Source: Clostridia bacterium (GTDB lineage: Bacteria; Bacillota; Clostridia; Oscillospirales; CAG-272). From it: DNA of 31,879 bases. The stretch spans positions 1 through 31,879 of the forward strand of contig JAFQJX010000041.1 of assembly GCA_017397205.1 (NCBI GenBank), written 5' to 3'. Both the position numbers and the translations under genes were made by a program. Every line of letters starts with the position of its first letter. Position 1 is the first letter of the stretch. The notes under the pieces were generated by a model. It was not told the DNA's origin and ran no database searches. It worked only from the letters and a program-made list of their open reading frames with translations. Of this stretch, positions 6,625 to 15,353 are shown piece after piece.

Positions 6625-6909
6625 TCACAGGAGGCACAGCATGGTGATGACGGCGCCTGTCAGGGCGCCTGCTACGTAGAGCAATCCGTCAAGGAGGAGC
6701 CGCGGATTGCTTTTTGTTGTTTCCCCGTCCGCCACTTGCGTCGGGGTCTGCCCCTCGCGCGACAGCAGGCGGTTTGCCTCCTCCACCATCGTGGTGCGGG
6801 TGGGGGTCTGCCTTGCGGGCTGGGGCTTGACAATCAGGAATGCCTCCTCAAAGAGGGAGCTTTCCGGGGTTTTCAGATGAATGATTTGCTTTTGGGTGCC
6901 ACGGACCAT
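6625..6909 (-). CDS. Small tail-anchored protein of unknown function
   Basis: The 94-residue protein is not recognised. A soluble N-terminal segment (IIHLKTPESSLFEEAFLIVKP, with a mixed hydrophobic and charged pattern) is followed by a Pro/Thr-rich linker, a MVEEANRLLSRE helix (about 41-52), and a single hydrophobic C-terminal helix (LLLDGLLYVAGALTGAVITM, about 71-90), giving a C-tail anchor. The Shine-Dalgarno sequence GAGGT precedes the ATG. It lies immediately upstream of the RNase J gene, so it is likely the first gene of that operon, but a functional link is only inferred from position. Confidence 0.75.
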   Translation of the reverse strand: MVRGTQKQIIHLKTPESSLFEEAFLIVKPQPARQTPTRTTMVEEANRLLSREGQTPTQVADGETTKSNPRLLLDGLLYVAGALTGAVITMLCLL

Positions 6910-6929
6910 AGGAATACCTCTTTCAAAAA

Positions 6930-6958
6930 TGGATACTCCATTGTTTACCCGTGGGCAA
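6930..6958 (-). promoter_or_regulatory. Possible promoter of the tail-anchor/RNase J operon
   Basis: Minus strand: TTGCCC (6958-6953), 17-bp spacer, TATCCA (6935-6930), about 20 bp before the start codon. The hexamers are moderate and other readings of this AT-rich stretch are possible. Confidence 0.35.
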
Positions 6959-6977
6959 CCGTTTTATACAATACGTA

Positions 6978-6991
6978 TGCACGCGCGTGCA
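6978..6991. promoter_or_regulatory. Perfect 14-bp palindrome, operator candidate
   Basis: TGCACGCGCGTGCA is a perfect palindrome between the XRE gene and the tail-anchored protein gene, some 20 bp upstream of the possible promoter at 6930-6958. It could be a binding site for the adjacent XRE regulator, but nothing in the sequence proves that. Confidence 0.3.
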
Positions 6992-7012
6992 CAAACTTGT
7001 CCCCGATTTTTC

Positions 7013-7393
7013 TTAACCGAACAGACGGGCAAACAGCCCCTTGCGCCGCTTGGTGTTTCCCTCTTGCCCTGCCTCGGGTGCGGTGGGCGCCTGTTCCGTC
7101 GCCTCTGCCGTCCTGGGTGCGGTCTGCGCTTGCCGTTCGGGCGCCACCCTTGCGTCGGGTGTGGCGGCAGGCGCGGCAGGTGCGCCGTCAAGGGACAGGA
7201 CGGGGTCCAGAAGCGCGTCTACGCTGACGCCGAACAGGTCGCGCAGGGCGAGCAGGGTCATTGCCTCGGGATAGGACTCTCCCTTTTCCCATTTATAAAC
7301 GGATTGGCGCGAAACGCCAACCTTCTCCGCCAGGGCCGCCTGGGTATATCCGTGCTTTGCGCGGAGAAATACGAGCTTTTCGTGAAATTGCAT
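7013..7393 (-). CDS. XRE-family regulator with disordered tail
   Basis: DNA-binding protein of 126 residues. Residues 1-62 form a canonical XRE HTH: KLVFLRAKHGYTQAALAEKV, then the recognition segment GVSRQSVYKWEKGESYP and a helix ending SVDALLDP. The rest (about 65-126) is Ala/Pro/Thr/Glu-rich and likely disordered, ending in a short basic/aromatic tail (KRRKGLFARLFG) that could be an amphipathic membrane-binding or protein-binding helix. GAAGGGAG precedes the ATG. Targets are unknown; the 14-bp palindrome downstream is a candidate site. Confidence 0.85.
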   Translation of the reverse strand: MQFHEKLVFLRAKHGYTQAALAEKVGVSRQSVYKWEKGESYPEAMTLLALRDLFGVSVDALLDPVLSLDGAPAAPAATPDARVAPERQAQTAPRTAEATEQAPTAPEAGQEGNTKRRKGLFARLFG

Positions 7394-7450
7394 GGTGGCT
7401 CCCTTCGGTCTTTTTGAAACTGCTCTCTGTGTGTGACGTTGCTTGCTTTT

Positions 7451-8089
7451 TTAGCCGTGCGTGGGGAATTTGACGGCGGTACCCGATGCCAGCATCCAGG
7501 TATCCCCCTCCGGGACGAGGAGAACGTCCACCGTCACGTCCTTGGTCTGCCCCTCGCCACCCGAAACGGTTGCCGTCAGGGTGAGCCGCGCGCGCTCAGC
7601 GGATTTGCTGACTACCCGCAGGGAGTCAAGGTCATAGGTCACGGGGTCGGTTTTGATGGGCAAGCCGTTTGAATTGACCATCACGCAGACAAAATTGCCG
7701 TTTTTATCGTAGGAATCGTAGCAATAGGCGTAGCTACTGACTCCGTTGTCACCCACAACACTCTTGAAAATGGCGCTCCCCTCTATCTGCTGCACGTAGT
7801 CCTCGCTCCAGACGTCCTTCATATAGGAAAGGATATCCGCCACCTTGACAAAGCCAAGGAGGGAGAGCTCTGCGGCATCTGCGGGGTAATACACGCCGAC
7901 GTTGTCCCCCGTTTCGCAATAGGGAATGCCCTCCTCGTAAAACAGGCGGTTGACGGGGGCGGTCATGGGAATGAGCTCCCGCGCGCGTTCCAGAAGGACC
8001 TCGTCCGTCGGAGGAGGCGTCTCCTCGCCGCAGGAAACGAGCCCGAAAAGAAACAGGCACGCCAGGACAAGCGACAAAATTCGTTTCAT
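7451..8089 (-). CDS. Putative lipoprotein of unknown function
   Basis: The 212-residue protein has a classic type II signal peptide: MKR, a hydrophobic core, and the lipobox LVSC with the modified cysteine at residue 20, so it should be anchored on the outer face of the membrane. The mature part begins with an acidic, Pro/Thr-rich linker, then alternates short beta-strand-like segments. I recognise no family. It follows gyrA in the same direction after a weak hairpin, so it may be partly co-transcribed with gyrA. GAGGAA near the ATG is the ribosome binding site. Confidence 0.75.
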   Translation of the reverse strand: MKRILSLVLACLFLFGLVSCGEETPPPTDEVLLERARELIPMTAPVNRLFYEEGIPYCETGDNVGVYYPADAAELSLLGFVKVADILSYMKDVWSEDYVQQIEGSAIFKSVVGDNGVSSYAYCYDSYDKNGNFVCVMVNSNGLPIKTDPVTYDLDSLRVVSKSAERARLTLTATVSGGEGQTKDVTVDVLLVPEGDTWMLASGTAVKFPTHG

Positions 8090-8105
8090 TGTTCCTCACA
8101 ACAAC

Positions 8106-8135
8106 AAGGAGGAGCCGCAAAAGCGGCTTCTCCTT
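8106..8135. terminator. Hairpin between gyrA and the lipoprotein gene
   Basis: AAGGAGGAGCCGC (8106-8118) and GCGGCTTCTCCTT (8123-8135) form a stem of 13 positions with one wobble. In the gyrA direction it is followed only by TGTTGTTG, so it may be a weak terminator or a processing/stabilising hairpin. On the plus strand a better T-run follows, but no plus-strand gene ends here. Confidence 0.5.
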
Positions 8136-8141
8136 GGATTT

Positions 8142-10709
8142 TTATTCTTCGGTTTCCGTGGGAGTGCCCGGCTCGTCAAAGGCGGAGCCCGTTTCGGTCA
8201 TGGCATCCCGTCTGCTTTCCTCGGCATCCGCAAGCACGCCTGCCTCTGCCTCCTCCTCAATCTTCTCCTCGCTTGGCAGGCAGGTGAAGTTGTAAATGAG
8301 GGCACCCTCCTTCAGGCGCATGACGATGACGCCCGTTGCGGTGCGGCTGTAGCAGTTCACTTGGCTAGCGGGGGTACGGATGATGGTGCCGTCGCTGGTG
8401 ATAATCATAATATCATCCTCCTCGCTGACGGTGGCGACGGAGGCAAGCTTGCCCGTCTTGTCGGAGATATTCTGACAGCAGACACCCTTACCGCCGCGGT
8501 GCAGCATGGTGCGGAACTCCTCAAAGTCCGTCCGCTTGCCGTAGCCCTTTTCGGTCATGGTGAGCAGCTTCTTGGTATCGTCTACCACGGCAACGCCGAT
8601 GACGAAATCCCCCTCGCGCAGGGTGATGGCACGGACGCCGCGGGCGGTGCGGCCCATAGAGCGCGCCTGCGCCTCCTCAAAACGGACCGCCATACCCTCG
8701 TGGGTGGCAATCAAGAGCTCGCAGTCACCCGTGGTGTGGCGCACGTACAGAAGCTCGTCGCCCTCGTCCAGCGTGAGCGCGCGCTTGCCGTTCTTCCTCT
8801 GGTACTCGTACTCGGTGAGCAGGGTACGCTTGATGACACCCTGACGGGTCACCATGGTGAGATATTCGCCCTCGCGGAACTCGTCCACCGTAATGACGGC
8901 GGTGAGCTTCTCACCCTCTGCAAGCTCCAGAATATTGACGATATTGGTTCCCTTGGCGTTTCTGCCCGCCTCGGGAATGCGATACACCTTACGGGTATAC
9001 ACCTTTCCGTGGTTGGTGAACATCATCAGCAGAGAATGGCTGTTGCAGACCAGCATATTCTCAACGAAGTCCTCCTCCTTGGTGGTCATACCGATAATGC
9101 CCTTGCCGCCGCGATGCTGGGCGGTGTAGGTATCTGCCCGCTGGCGCTTGATATAGCCGCTGTGCGTCATGGTGATGACGCAGGTATGGCGCTCAATCAG
9201 ATCCTCAATATCAATATCGTCCGCTGCCTCCACGATTTCCGTGCGGCGCTCGTCGCCGAAGCGGTCGCGAATGACAGTCAATTCGTCCTTGATAATCTGC
9301 TTGATTTTGTTCTCGTCTGCAAGGATTGCCTCAAGATTTTCCACCGTTTCGCACAGCTTGGCAAGGCGCTCCTCCACCTTCTGCCGCTCCATGCCGGACA
9401 GGCGGCCCAGCGTCATTTCCACGATTGCCTGTGCCTGTGCATCCGTCAGGGCAAAGCGCGCCATGAGCGCCTCCTTTGCCGCAGGAATGGACTCGGATTT
9501 CTTGATGGTTTCAATGACCTCGTCAATGTGGTCAATGGCAATCTTATAGCCCTCGTAAATGTGCATCTCGCGCAGCGCCTTTTCCAAATCAAAGCGCGTG
9601 CGGTTTTCAATGACGCTCATCTGGTGAGCAATATAGTGGTCAAGAATGTCTGCAAGCGGCAGCACCTTGGGCTCTCCGCCGACGAGCGCCAGCATATTGA
9701 TGGCGCAGGTGTCCTGAAGCTGGGTGTACTTATACAGCTGGTTGAGAATAATCTCTCCGCTGACGTCGCGGCGGTATTCCACCACGATTCTCATGCCCGC
9801 TCTGCCCGATTCGTCGCGCAGGCCCGTGATGCCGTCAATCTTCTTATCCTTGACCAGGTCCGCCATGCTGGTAATCAGCATACTCTTGTTGACCATGTAG
9901 GGGATTTCGGTAATGATAATGCGGTGCTTGTCCTCCTCAATCTCCGCCTTGGCACGCACGTACACGCGGCCACGCCCCGTGGTATAGGCGTTATACAACC
10001 CCGCGGAGCCGTAAATAATGCCCTTTGTGGGGAAATCGGGACCCTTGATGTACTGCATCAGCTCGGGCACGGAGCATTCGGGATTGTCCATGCGGTAGAT
10101 GGTGCCGTCAATGACCTCGCACAGGTTATGGGGAGGGATATTCGTCGCCATACCGACGGCAATCCCCACGCTTCCGTTGACGAGAATGTTGGGGAAGCGG
10201 GAGGGAAGCACGGTCGGCTCGTCACGGGTATTGTCAAAGTTACGGGTCATTTCCACCACGTTCTTTTCAATATCCCGCATCATTTCGTCTGCCAGCCGCG
10301 ACAGGCGCGCCTCGGTATAACGGTAGGCGGCGGCGCCGTCACCGTCCACGTTACCGAAGTTACCGTGACCCTCAACGAGAGGGCCGCGCAGCGAGAAGGG
10401 CTGTGCCAGACGGACCATAGGCTGGTAGACGGCGGCATCACCGTGCGGATGGTACCGACCCAGCACGTTACCTACGGTCGTCGCCGATTTACGGAAGGGC
10501 TTATCGTAGGTGAGATGGTCCTCGTACATAGCGTAGAGAATTCTTCTCTGACCCGGCTTCATGCCGTCCCTGACGTCGGGCAGGGCGCGGCTGGTAATGA
10601 CGGACATGGAATATTCAATAAAGGAGGTTTTTACCTCGTTTTCCATGACGCGGTTTTCTATTTTCTGCTGTTCAATCAGCTCTTCCAGAGACAGTTTCTT
10701 ATCTTCCAT
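8142..10709 (-). CDS. gyrA: DNA gyrase subunit A
   Basis: GyrA is the breakage-reunion subunit of gyrase, which introduces negative supercoils using ATP hydrolysed by GyrB. The 855-residue protein is full length. The catalytic tyrosine lies in AAYRYTEARLSRLA (about residue 131). The GyrA-box, which separates gyrase from topoisomerase IV, reads QHRGGKG in the C-terminal beta-pinwheel. I chose ATG 10709, 14 bp after the gyrB stop with AAGGA upstream, over a TTG at 10727. In the quinolone region (HPHGDAAVYQP) the usual Ser and Asp/Glu are replaced by Ala92 and Gln96. The acidic C-terminal tail is Glu/Asp/Thr-rich. It is co-transcribed behind gyrB. Confidence 0.98.
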   Translation of the reverse strand: MEDKKLSLEELIEQQKIENRVMENEVKTSFIEYSMSVITSRALPDVRDGMKPGQRRILYAMYEDHLTYDKPFRKSATTVGNVLGRYHPHGDAAVYQPMVRLAQPFSLRGPLVEGHGNFGNVDGDGAAAYRYTEARLSRLADEMMRDIEKNVVEMTRNFDNTRDEPTVLPSRFPNILVNGSVGIAVGMATNIPPHNLCEVIDGTIYRMDNPECSVPELMQYIKGPDFPTKGIIYGSAGLYNAYTTGRGRVYVRAKAEIEEDKHRIIITEIPYMVNKSMLITSMADLVKDKKIDGITGLRDESGRAGMRIVVEYRRDVSGEIILNQLYKYTQLQDTCAINMLALVGGEPKVLPLADILDHYIAHQMSVIENRTRFDLEKALREMHIYEGYKIAIDHIDEVIETIKKSESIPAAKEALMARFALTDAQAQAIVEMTLGRLSGMERQKVEERLAKLCETVENLEAILADENKIKQIIKDELTVIRDRFGDERRTEIVEAADDIDIEDLIERHTCVITMTHSGYIKRQRADTYTAQHRGGKGIIGMTTKEEDFVENMLVCNSHSLLMMFTNHGKVYTRKVYRIPEAGRNAKGTNIVNILELAEGEKLTAVITVDEFREGEYLTMVTRQGVIKRTLLTEYEYQRKNGKRALTLDEGDELLYVRHTTGDCELLIATHEGMAVRFEEAQARSMGRTARGVRAITLREGDFVIGVAVVDDTKKLLTMTEKGYGKRTDFEEFRTMLHRGGKGVCCQNISDKTGKLASVATVSEEDDIMIITSDGTIIRTPASQVNCYSRTATGVIVMRLKEGALIYNFTCLPSEEKIEEEAEAGVLADAEESRRDAMTETGSAFDEPGTPTETEE

Positions 10710-10723
10710 CGTCTTTGTCCTTA

Positions 10724-12664
10724 TCAAATATCCAGATTGGTGGCAAACTTGGCGTTTTTCTCAATGAATTCGCGGCGGGGCTCTACCTGGTCACCCATGA
10801 GCAAGGAGAAAACCTCGTCACACGCCATGGCATCTCCGATATCCACCTTGAGCAGGGTGCGGTAGGAGGGGTCCATGGTGGTTTCCCACAGCTGCTCTGC
10901 GTCCATTTCACCAAGACCCTTATAGCGCTCTGCCTCGGCGTTGCCGCCGAATACGTCGCGGACAATCTGCTCCTTCTGCTCCTCGTTGAAGGCGTAGTGG
11001 ATATTTTTGCCCTTGCGGTGAATCTTGTAAAGGGGCGGCTGTGCGAGGAATACGTGCCCGTCCTCAATAAGCTGCCGCATATGGCGGAAGAAGAAGGTCA
11101 GAAGCAGGATCCGGATATGAGAGCCGTCTACGTCCGCATCCGCCATGATAATGATTTTTCCGTAGCGAAGCTTGGCAATATCAAACTCGTCACCGATGCC
11201 GCAGCCAAGCGCCTGAATAATCGGAATCAGGGACTGATTGCCGTACACCTTGTCAATACGGCTCTTTTCTACGTTGAGCACCTTACCGCGCAGGGGCAGA
11301 ATTGCCTGGAAGCGGGAGTCGCGTCCGTCCTTTGCGGAGCCGCCTGCGGAGTCACCCTCTACCAGGTACAGCTCGGTCAGCTCGGTGCGCCGTTCCTGGC
11401 AGTCGGCAAGCTTGCCGGGCAGGGTAGAGCCCTCCAGAACGTTCTTGCGGCGGGTCAGCTCTCTTGCCTTTCTTGCCGCCTCACGCGCACGGTTGGCTGT
11501 CATTGCCTTTTCTAAAACGATTTTACCGACGGAGGGGTTTTCCTCAAGAAATTCCGCCAGTTTTTTGGTCACGGTGGAGTCCACCAGCGTTCGTATTTCG
11601 GAGTTGCCGAGCTTTGCCTTGGTCTGGCTTTCAAACTGTGCGTCCTCCAGCTTGACGCTGATGACGACGGTAAGACCCTCGCGCACGTCCTCGCCCGAAA
11701 GCGCCTTATCCGCCTCCTTGAGAATGCCCATTCTCTTGCCGTAATCGTTGAGCACCTTGGTCAGGGCGGCCTTGAAGCCCGTTTCGTGGGTACCGCCCTC
11801 TACGGTTGCCATGTTGTTGGCAAAGGAAACGATGGTTTCGTTGTAGGTATCGTTGTACTGCATTGCCACCTCGGCAATGGAGCCGTTGAGCTCTCCGCGC
11901 ATATAAATGACCTGCGGGTGAAGCATAGAGCAATGCTTGAGAGAATTGATATATTCCACGAAGCTGGTGATACCGCCCTCGTAGTGGAGAATCTCCTCTC
12001 TCTCCTTGCCCTGTCTCTTATCGCGTAACTCAATTCTCGCGCCTGCGTTGAGGAAGGATTGCTCACGCATACGGGTGAGAAGAATCTCAAAATCAAATAC
12101 CGTCTCCTCAAAAATCGTGGGGTCGGGCTTGAAATGAACGGTCACGCCGTGCTTGTCCGTTTCACCGATGCAGGCAAAGGGACGCGCCACGTTTCCTCTT
12201 TCAAAGCGCTCGGTATAAATATGTCCGTCACGGTGGTTGGTGACCTCCATCCATTCGGACAGGGCGTTGGTAACGGAGGCACCCACGCCGTGCAGACCTC
12301 CCGCCATTTTATATCCGCCGCCGCCAAACTTACCGCCCGCGTGCAGCTTGGTATAAATGACCTCCAGGGTGGGCTTTCCCGTCTTTTCGTTAAAGCCCGA
12401 GGGAATCCCGCGCCCGTCGTCCTCTACCGTGATAGAATTATCCTCATTGATGGTGACCCGAATGGTGGTACAGCCACCGTTCATGACCTCGTCAATGGAG
12501 TTATCCACAATTTCGTATACCAGGTGGTGAAGCCCACGCAAAGAGGTCGTCCCGATATACATACCGGGGCGCTTTCTGACGGCCTCAAGTCCCTCAAGCA
12601 CCTGAATCTGGCTATCGCCGTAGTCAGCCATTTCAGGGGTTTCCTGATGCATGATGTCTTCCAT
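10724..12664 (-). CDS. gyrB: DNA gyrase subunit B
   Basis: GyrB carries the ATPase (GHKL) and TOPRIM domains of gyrase. The N-terminal ATP-binding region shows EIVDNSIDE, DDGRGIP and the GLHGVGASVTNALS lid segment. The TOPRIM residues are in EGDSAGGSA (about 436) and DADVDGSHI (about 509), and YKGLGEM lies in the tail domain. At 646 residues it is a normal Gram-positive GyrB without the long insertion of Gram-negative forms. ATG 12664 is preceded by GGAGGAA, which lies within the last codons of remB. It is sandwiched between remB and gyrA in the origin operon. Confidence 0.98.
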   Translation of the reverse strand: MEDIMHQETPEMADYGDSQIQVLEGLEAVRKRPGMYIGTTSLRGLHHLVYEIVDNSIDEVMNGGCTTIRVTINEDNSITVEDDGRGIPSGFNEKTGKPTLEVIYTKLHAGGKFGGGGYKMAGGLHGVGASVTNALSEWMEVTNHRDGHIYTERFERGNVARPFACIGETDKHGVTVHFKPDPTIFEETVFDFEILLTRMREQSFLNAGARIELRDKRQGKEREEILHYEGGITSFVEYINSLKHCSMLHPQVIYMRGELNGSIAEVAMQYNDTYNETIVSFANNMATVEGGTHETGFKAALTKVLNDYGKRMGILKEADKALSGEDVREGLTVVISVKLEDAQFESQTKAKLGNSEIRTLVDSTVTKKLAEFLEENPSVGKIVLEKAMTANRAREAARKARELTRRKNVLEGSTLPGKLADCQERRTELTELYLVEGDSAGGSAKDGRDSRFQAILPLRGKVLNVEKSRIDKVYGNQSLIPIIQALGCGIGDEFDIAKLRYGKIIIMADADVDGSHIRILLLTFFFRHMRQLIEDGHVFLAQPPLYKIHRKGKNIHYAFNEEQKEQIVRDVFGGNAEAERYKGLGEMDAEQLWETTMDPSYRTLLKVDIGDAMACDEVFSLLMGDQVEPRREFIEKNAKFATNLDI

Positions 12665-12667
12665 TTT

Positions 12668-12928
12668 TTATTCCTCCAAGTCACCTATGGGTGCATTTAC
12701 TCTTGTTTTCAGCCCCTGCGTTGAGATGCGGGACAGCTTAATCTCTCCCCCCTCCAAAAGGAGAAAGGAACGCGGTAAATCCGTGTCATAATAGGTTACG
12801 TTTCCCTTTTTTTGCTCGCGTGAAAGAAAATCCCTGCCCGCAGAGGAAAGCGAAACGCTGTCCAAATCAAAAATACCGATGATATTCTTTTTCTTAACCG
12901 TCTGTCCGTTCCCGATGTGTAAAAACAT
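12668..12928 (-). CDS. remB: Extracellular matrix regulator RemB-like (YaaB, DUF370)
   Basis: The 86-residue protein resembles YaaB/RemB, a small protein encoded between recF and gyrB in Bacillus and related bacteria. It starts MFLHIGNGQTVKKKNIIGIF, matching the YaaB opening pattern (MYIHLG... IVGIFD), and continues into FDLDSVSL. RemA/RemB proteins are oligomeric DNA-binding regulators of matrix genes in B. subtilis; here the role is inferred. ATG 12928 is preceded by GGAGGAAG and lies 35 bp inside the end of recF, so translation is coupled. The stop is 3 bp before the gyrB start. Confidence 0.85.
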   Translation of the reverse strand: MFLHIGNGQTVKKKNIIGIFDLDSVSLSSAGRDFLSREQKKGNVTYYDTDLPRSFLLLEGGEIKLSRISTQGLKTRVNAPIGDLEE

Positions 12929-14006
12929 AGCTTCCTCCGTCGACGGATATTTTGTGATACCCCCTGTCCTCCTCAAGGGCTTCGCAGGAGGTGAGTATCA
13001 GCTGCTTTTCCTTCATTTCACGTAACACAAACTGTCGCCGCCCCTCGTCCAGCTCGCTGAGCACGTCGTCAAAGAGAAAGACGGGATATTCCCCTGTCAG
13101 GGCGTGGCTGTATTCTCCCTCTGCCAGCTTGATGGCATGCACGGAGGAGCGCTGCTGCCCCTGAGATGCAAACTGTCTTGCGGAAACGCCGTTGATTTTA
13201 ATTTCAAGGTCATCCCTGTGAATCCCGAAAAGAGAGCATCCGGCTGCCGTTTCCCGCGGCAGATTTTGCGAAAATATCCGCCTGTATGCCTCTTTGATTT
13301 CCGTTTCACACTCTCCCGTGACGTCCGCCACGTAGGAAAGTGAAAGACGTTCCCTGTCCGAGGAGATTTCCTTCATCAGCTCCTCAGCAAAGGGGGACAG
13401 ACCCTCTACGTATTTTTTTCGTCTTAAATAAATCGCCGTCGCAACCTCTGCCATTTTTTCACCCCAGGCAAGCAGCTCGTTCTGGTCAACGTAGCCGCCC
13501 TTCTGGGCAGTTTTCAAAAGATAGTTGCGATTTTCTAAAATTTTGTTGTACTCCGTACAAAAATAGAGATAGCTTTTGTCGCTCTGAGAAATAGCAACGT
13601 TGAGTAGCTCCCGCCGTCCGTCGGGACCCGCCTTGATAATTTGCAGATGCTCGGGGTGAAACAGCACCGCGCGGAAGCTTCCGATCATATCGCTGAGCTT
13701 GGAAAGCCGCACGCCGTTGCGGTGTCTTGTTCTCGTGCCCTCCGTCAGTTCATAGGAAAGCGTCTGGTCCCGCCCGTCGCCGTGATAGGAAATGCCAATG
13801 GAAAAGCCGTTTTCTCCAAAGCGCACCATATCGGCATCCTTGGCGGCGCGAAAGCTTTTTCCGCGCGCAAAGTAATAAATTCCCTCAAGGGCGTTGGTTT
13901 TTCCCTGTGCGTTTTTGCCGCTGAGGACGTTGACGCCAGGATAAAAATCTATCTCGCAGCTCTCTATATTGCGGAAATTTTCTGCCCGAAAGCGCTTGAT
14001 GTACAT
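12894..14006 (-). CDS. recF: DNA replication and repair protein RecF
   Basis: RecF is an SMC-like ATPase that, with RecO and RecR, loads RecA at gaps and blocked forks. The 370-residue protein is full length. Walker A is GKNAQGKT (residues 30-37), the ABC signature is SQGQQRSS in the C-terminal third, and Walker B is in PVFLFDDVLSELDEGRR. The start ATG overlaps the dnaN TGA (dnaN stop 14008-14006, recF ATG 14006-14004), so translation is coupled. The 3' end overlaps remB. Order dnaA-dnaN-recF-gyrB is conserved widely in Firmicutes. Confidence 0.97.
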   Translation of the reverse strand: MYIKRFRAENFRNIESCEIDFYPGVNVLSGKNAQGKTNALEGIYYFARGKSFRAAKDADMVRFGENGFSIGISYHGDGRDQTLSYELTEGTRTRHRNGVRLSKLSDMIGSFRAVLFHPEHLQIIKAGPDGRRELLNVAISQSDKSYLYFCTEYNKILENRNYLLKTAQKGGYVDQNELLAWGEKMAEVATAIYLRRKKYVEGLSPFAEELMKEISSDRERLSLSYVADVTGECETEIKEAYRRIFSQNLPRETAAGCSLFGIHRDDLEIKINGVSARQFASQGQQRSSVHAIKLAEGEYSHALTGEYPVFLFDDVLSELDEGRRQFVLREMKEKQLILTSCEALEEDRGYHKISVDGGSYVFTHRERTDG

Positions 14007-15151
14007 CAGCTCATGCGTACGGGAAGCAGCATATAGAAGGAGTGTTCGCCCTCCTTCTCCTCTGCGGGAACAACCGTCATTGCCTGATTGACGCTCTTAA
14101 GACCGAGGCGCAGCGTATCTGCCTCGCAGGCGCGCACGTTGTTGATCAGGTAGCGGCAGTTAAAGCCGATTGAAATCTCCTCTCCCTCGTGCTGACAGGG
14201 CATTTCGTCGTATACTCTGCCGCTGGAGGAGGTGGAAATCAGCATCAGCTTGCCGTTTGAGATTTCAATTTTTACGTAGTTGCGGCCGCTGACCTGTCCC
14301 TTTTCGTCTGCCACGAGCAGGGCTCTTTCAAGCCCGGAAATCAGGCGGTCTCTTTCCAGGGTGACGAAAATCGTCTGATCCTTGGGCTTGGTTCTTTCAT
14401 AATCAAAATACTCTCCGTCAATCAGACGAGTAAAGAAAATCAGCCCCTCGGTTTTGAGAATGGCGTGCTTTCTTGCAAGATACAGCTTGACAGTTTCCTT
14501 TTTATCGGCAAGCAGCTTGACAATTTCATTCAGAGCATGTCCCGGCAGAATAAAGGAGAAGTTTTCCTCCTCAATTTCACCAACGCTCTTGATTTCACAC
14601 TCCATGGTGCACTCGGAAAGAGAATAGGCGTCGCAGGAAACGAGCTTGATCTGATTCTGACGAATGCAGAAATAGGCACCGCAGAGGTTGGGGCGGCTTT
14701 CGTTGTCGGAGACGCTGTGAAGCACTCTTACAATCATGGAGCGCAGCTTCTCTGCCTCAATTTCAAAGCCCTTGTCGCCCGACAGTTCGGGAAGCCCGGG
14801 GAAATCGGCACCGCCGATGGCATACATGGTGAAGTTCGAGGTTTCGCAGCTGATTTTCACGGACAGCTTCTGGTCCACCTCCAGCGTAATCTCGCCGTTG
14901 TCCATGACCTTGATAATCTGCATCAGGCGCTGTGCGTTGATAATATAGCTGCCACCCTCTACCACCTCGGTTGCCTCAAAGACGGTACGGGTGCCCTTAT
15001 TCATATCGTAGGTGGAGAAGCGCACGGTGTTCCCACCCATGGTTTCTATCAGCACACCCTCCAGGGAGGTAATGGTATTCTTATTGGAAACGGTGCCCAT
15101 CACAGGATACAGGTTTTCAAGGAGCTCTTGCTTTGTAAATACAATTTTCAT
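14006..15151 (-). CDS. dnaN: DNA polymerase III beta subunit (sliding clamp)
   Basis: The sliding clamp tethers the replicative polymerase and many repair proteins to DNA as a ring-shaped dimer. The 381-residue protein has the usual length and the start (MKIVFTKQELLENLYPV) and end (YMLLPVRMS) typical of the family, with LPGHALNEIVK in the middle domain. The Shine-Dalgarno sequence AAAGGAAC precedes the ATG. It is separated from dnaA by 259 bp that carry the likely origin of replication, so it may need its own promoter there. It overlaps recF by one codon edge. Confidence 0.98.
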   Translation of the reverse strand: MKIVFTKQELLENLYPVMGTVSNKNTITSLEGVLIETMGGNTVRFSTYDMNKGTRTVFEATEVVEGGSYIINAQRLMQIIKVMDNGEITLEVDQKLSVKISCETSNFTMYAIGGADFPGLPELSGDKGFEIEAEKLRSMIVRVLHSVSDNESRPNLCGAYFCIRQNQIKLVSCDAYSLSECTMECEIKSVGEIEEENFSFILPGHALNEIVKLLADKKETVKLYLARKHAILKTEGLIFFTRLIDGEYFDYERTKPKDQTIFVTLERDRLISGLERALLVADEKGQVSGRNYVKIEISNGKLMLISTSSSGRVYDEMPCQHEGEEISIGFNCRYLINNVRACEADTLRLGLKSVNQAMTVVPAEEKEGEHSFYMLLPVRMS

Positions 15152-15198
15152 TTGTTCGTTCCTTTCGGCGGCAAAAAATTATGATTGATTTGTTTTTA

Positions 15199-15234
15199 TA
15201 GTAGGTAGTAGCAGTAGTAGAGCGGTGTCAATAT
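15199..15234. promoter_or_regulatory. DnaA-trio with adjacent box
   Basis: Plus strand: TAG at 15199, 15202, 15206, 15209, CAG at 15212, TAG at 15215 and 15218, broken only by one extra G at 15205. Then AGCGG (15221-15225) and TGTCAATAT (15226-15234, complement ATATTGACA). The trio is the single-stranded DnaA-binding element that guides origin opening in B. subtilis. Confidence 0.65.
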
Positions 15235-15353
15235 GTGCAAAACTTGCGGTGATGCCGTTTTCCTCGGCTTTTCGCTGACGGAAAAAGAAAAATAGGCGCT
15301 GTCAGTATTCTGTTTGTAGTGACAAAACGAAGCTGTCGCAAAAATGAACGGAG

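Noticed and set aside
7950..10865. 971-codon open frame on the plus strand
   Set aside because: It is antisense to gyrA; strong third-position GC bias keeps the opposite strand open. No ribosome binding site or domain.
12501..12509. Canonical DnaA-box TTATCCACA
   Set aside because: A single copy inside gyrB encoding the conserved VDNS of the ATP-binding site; it is explained by coding.
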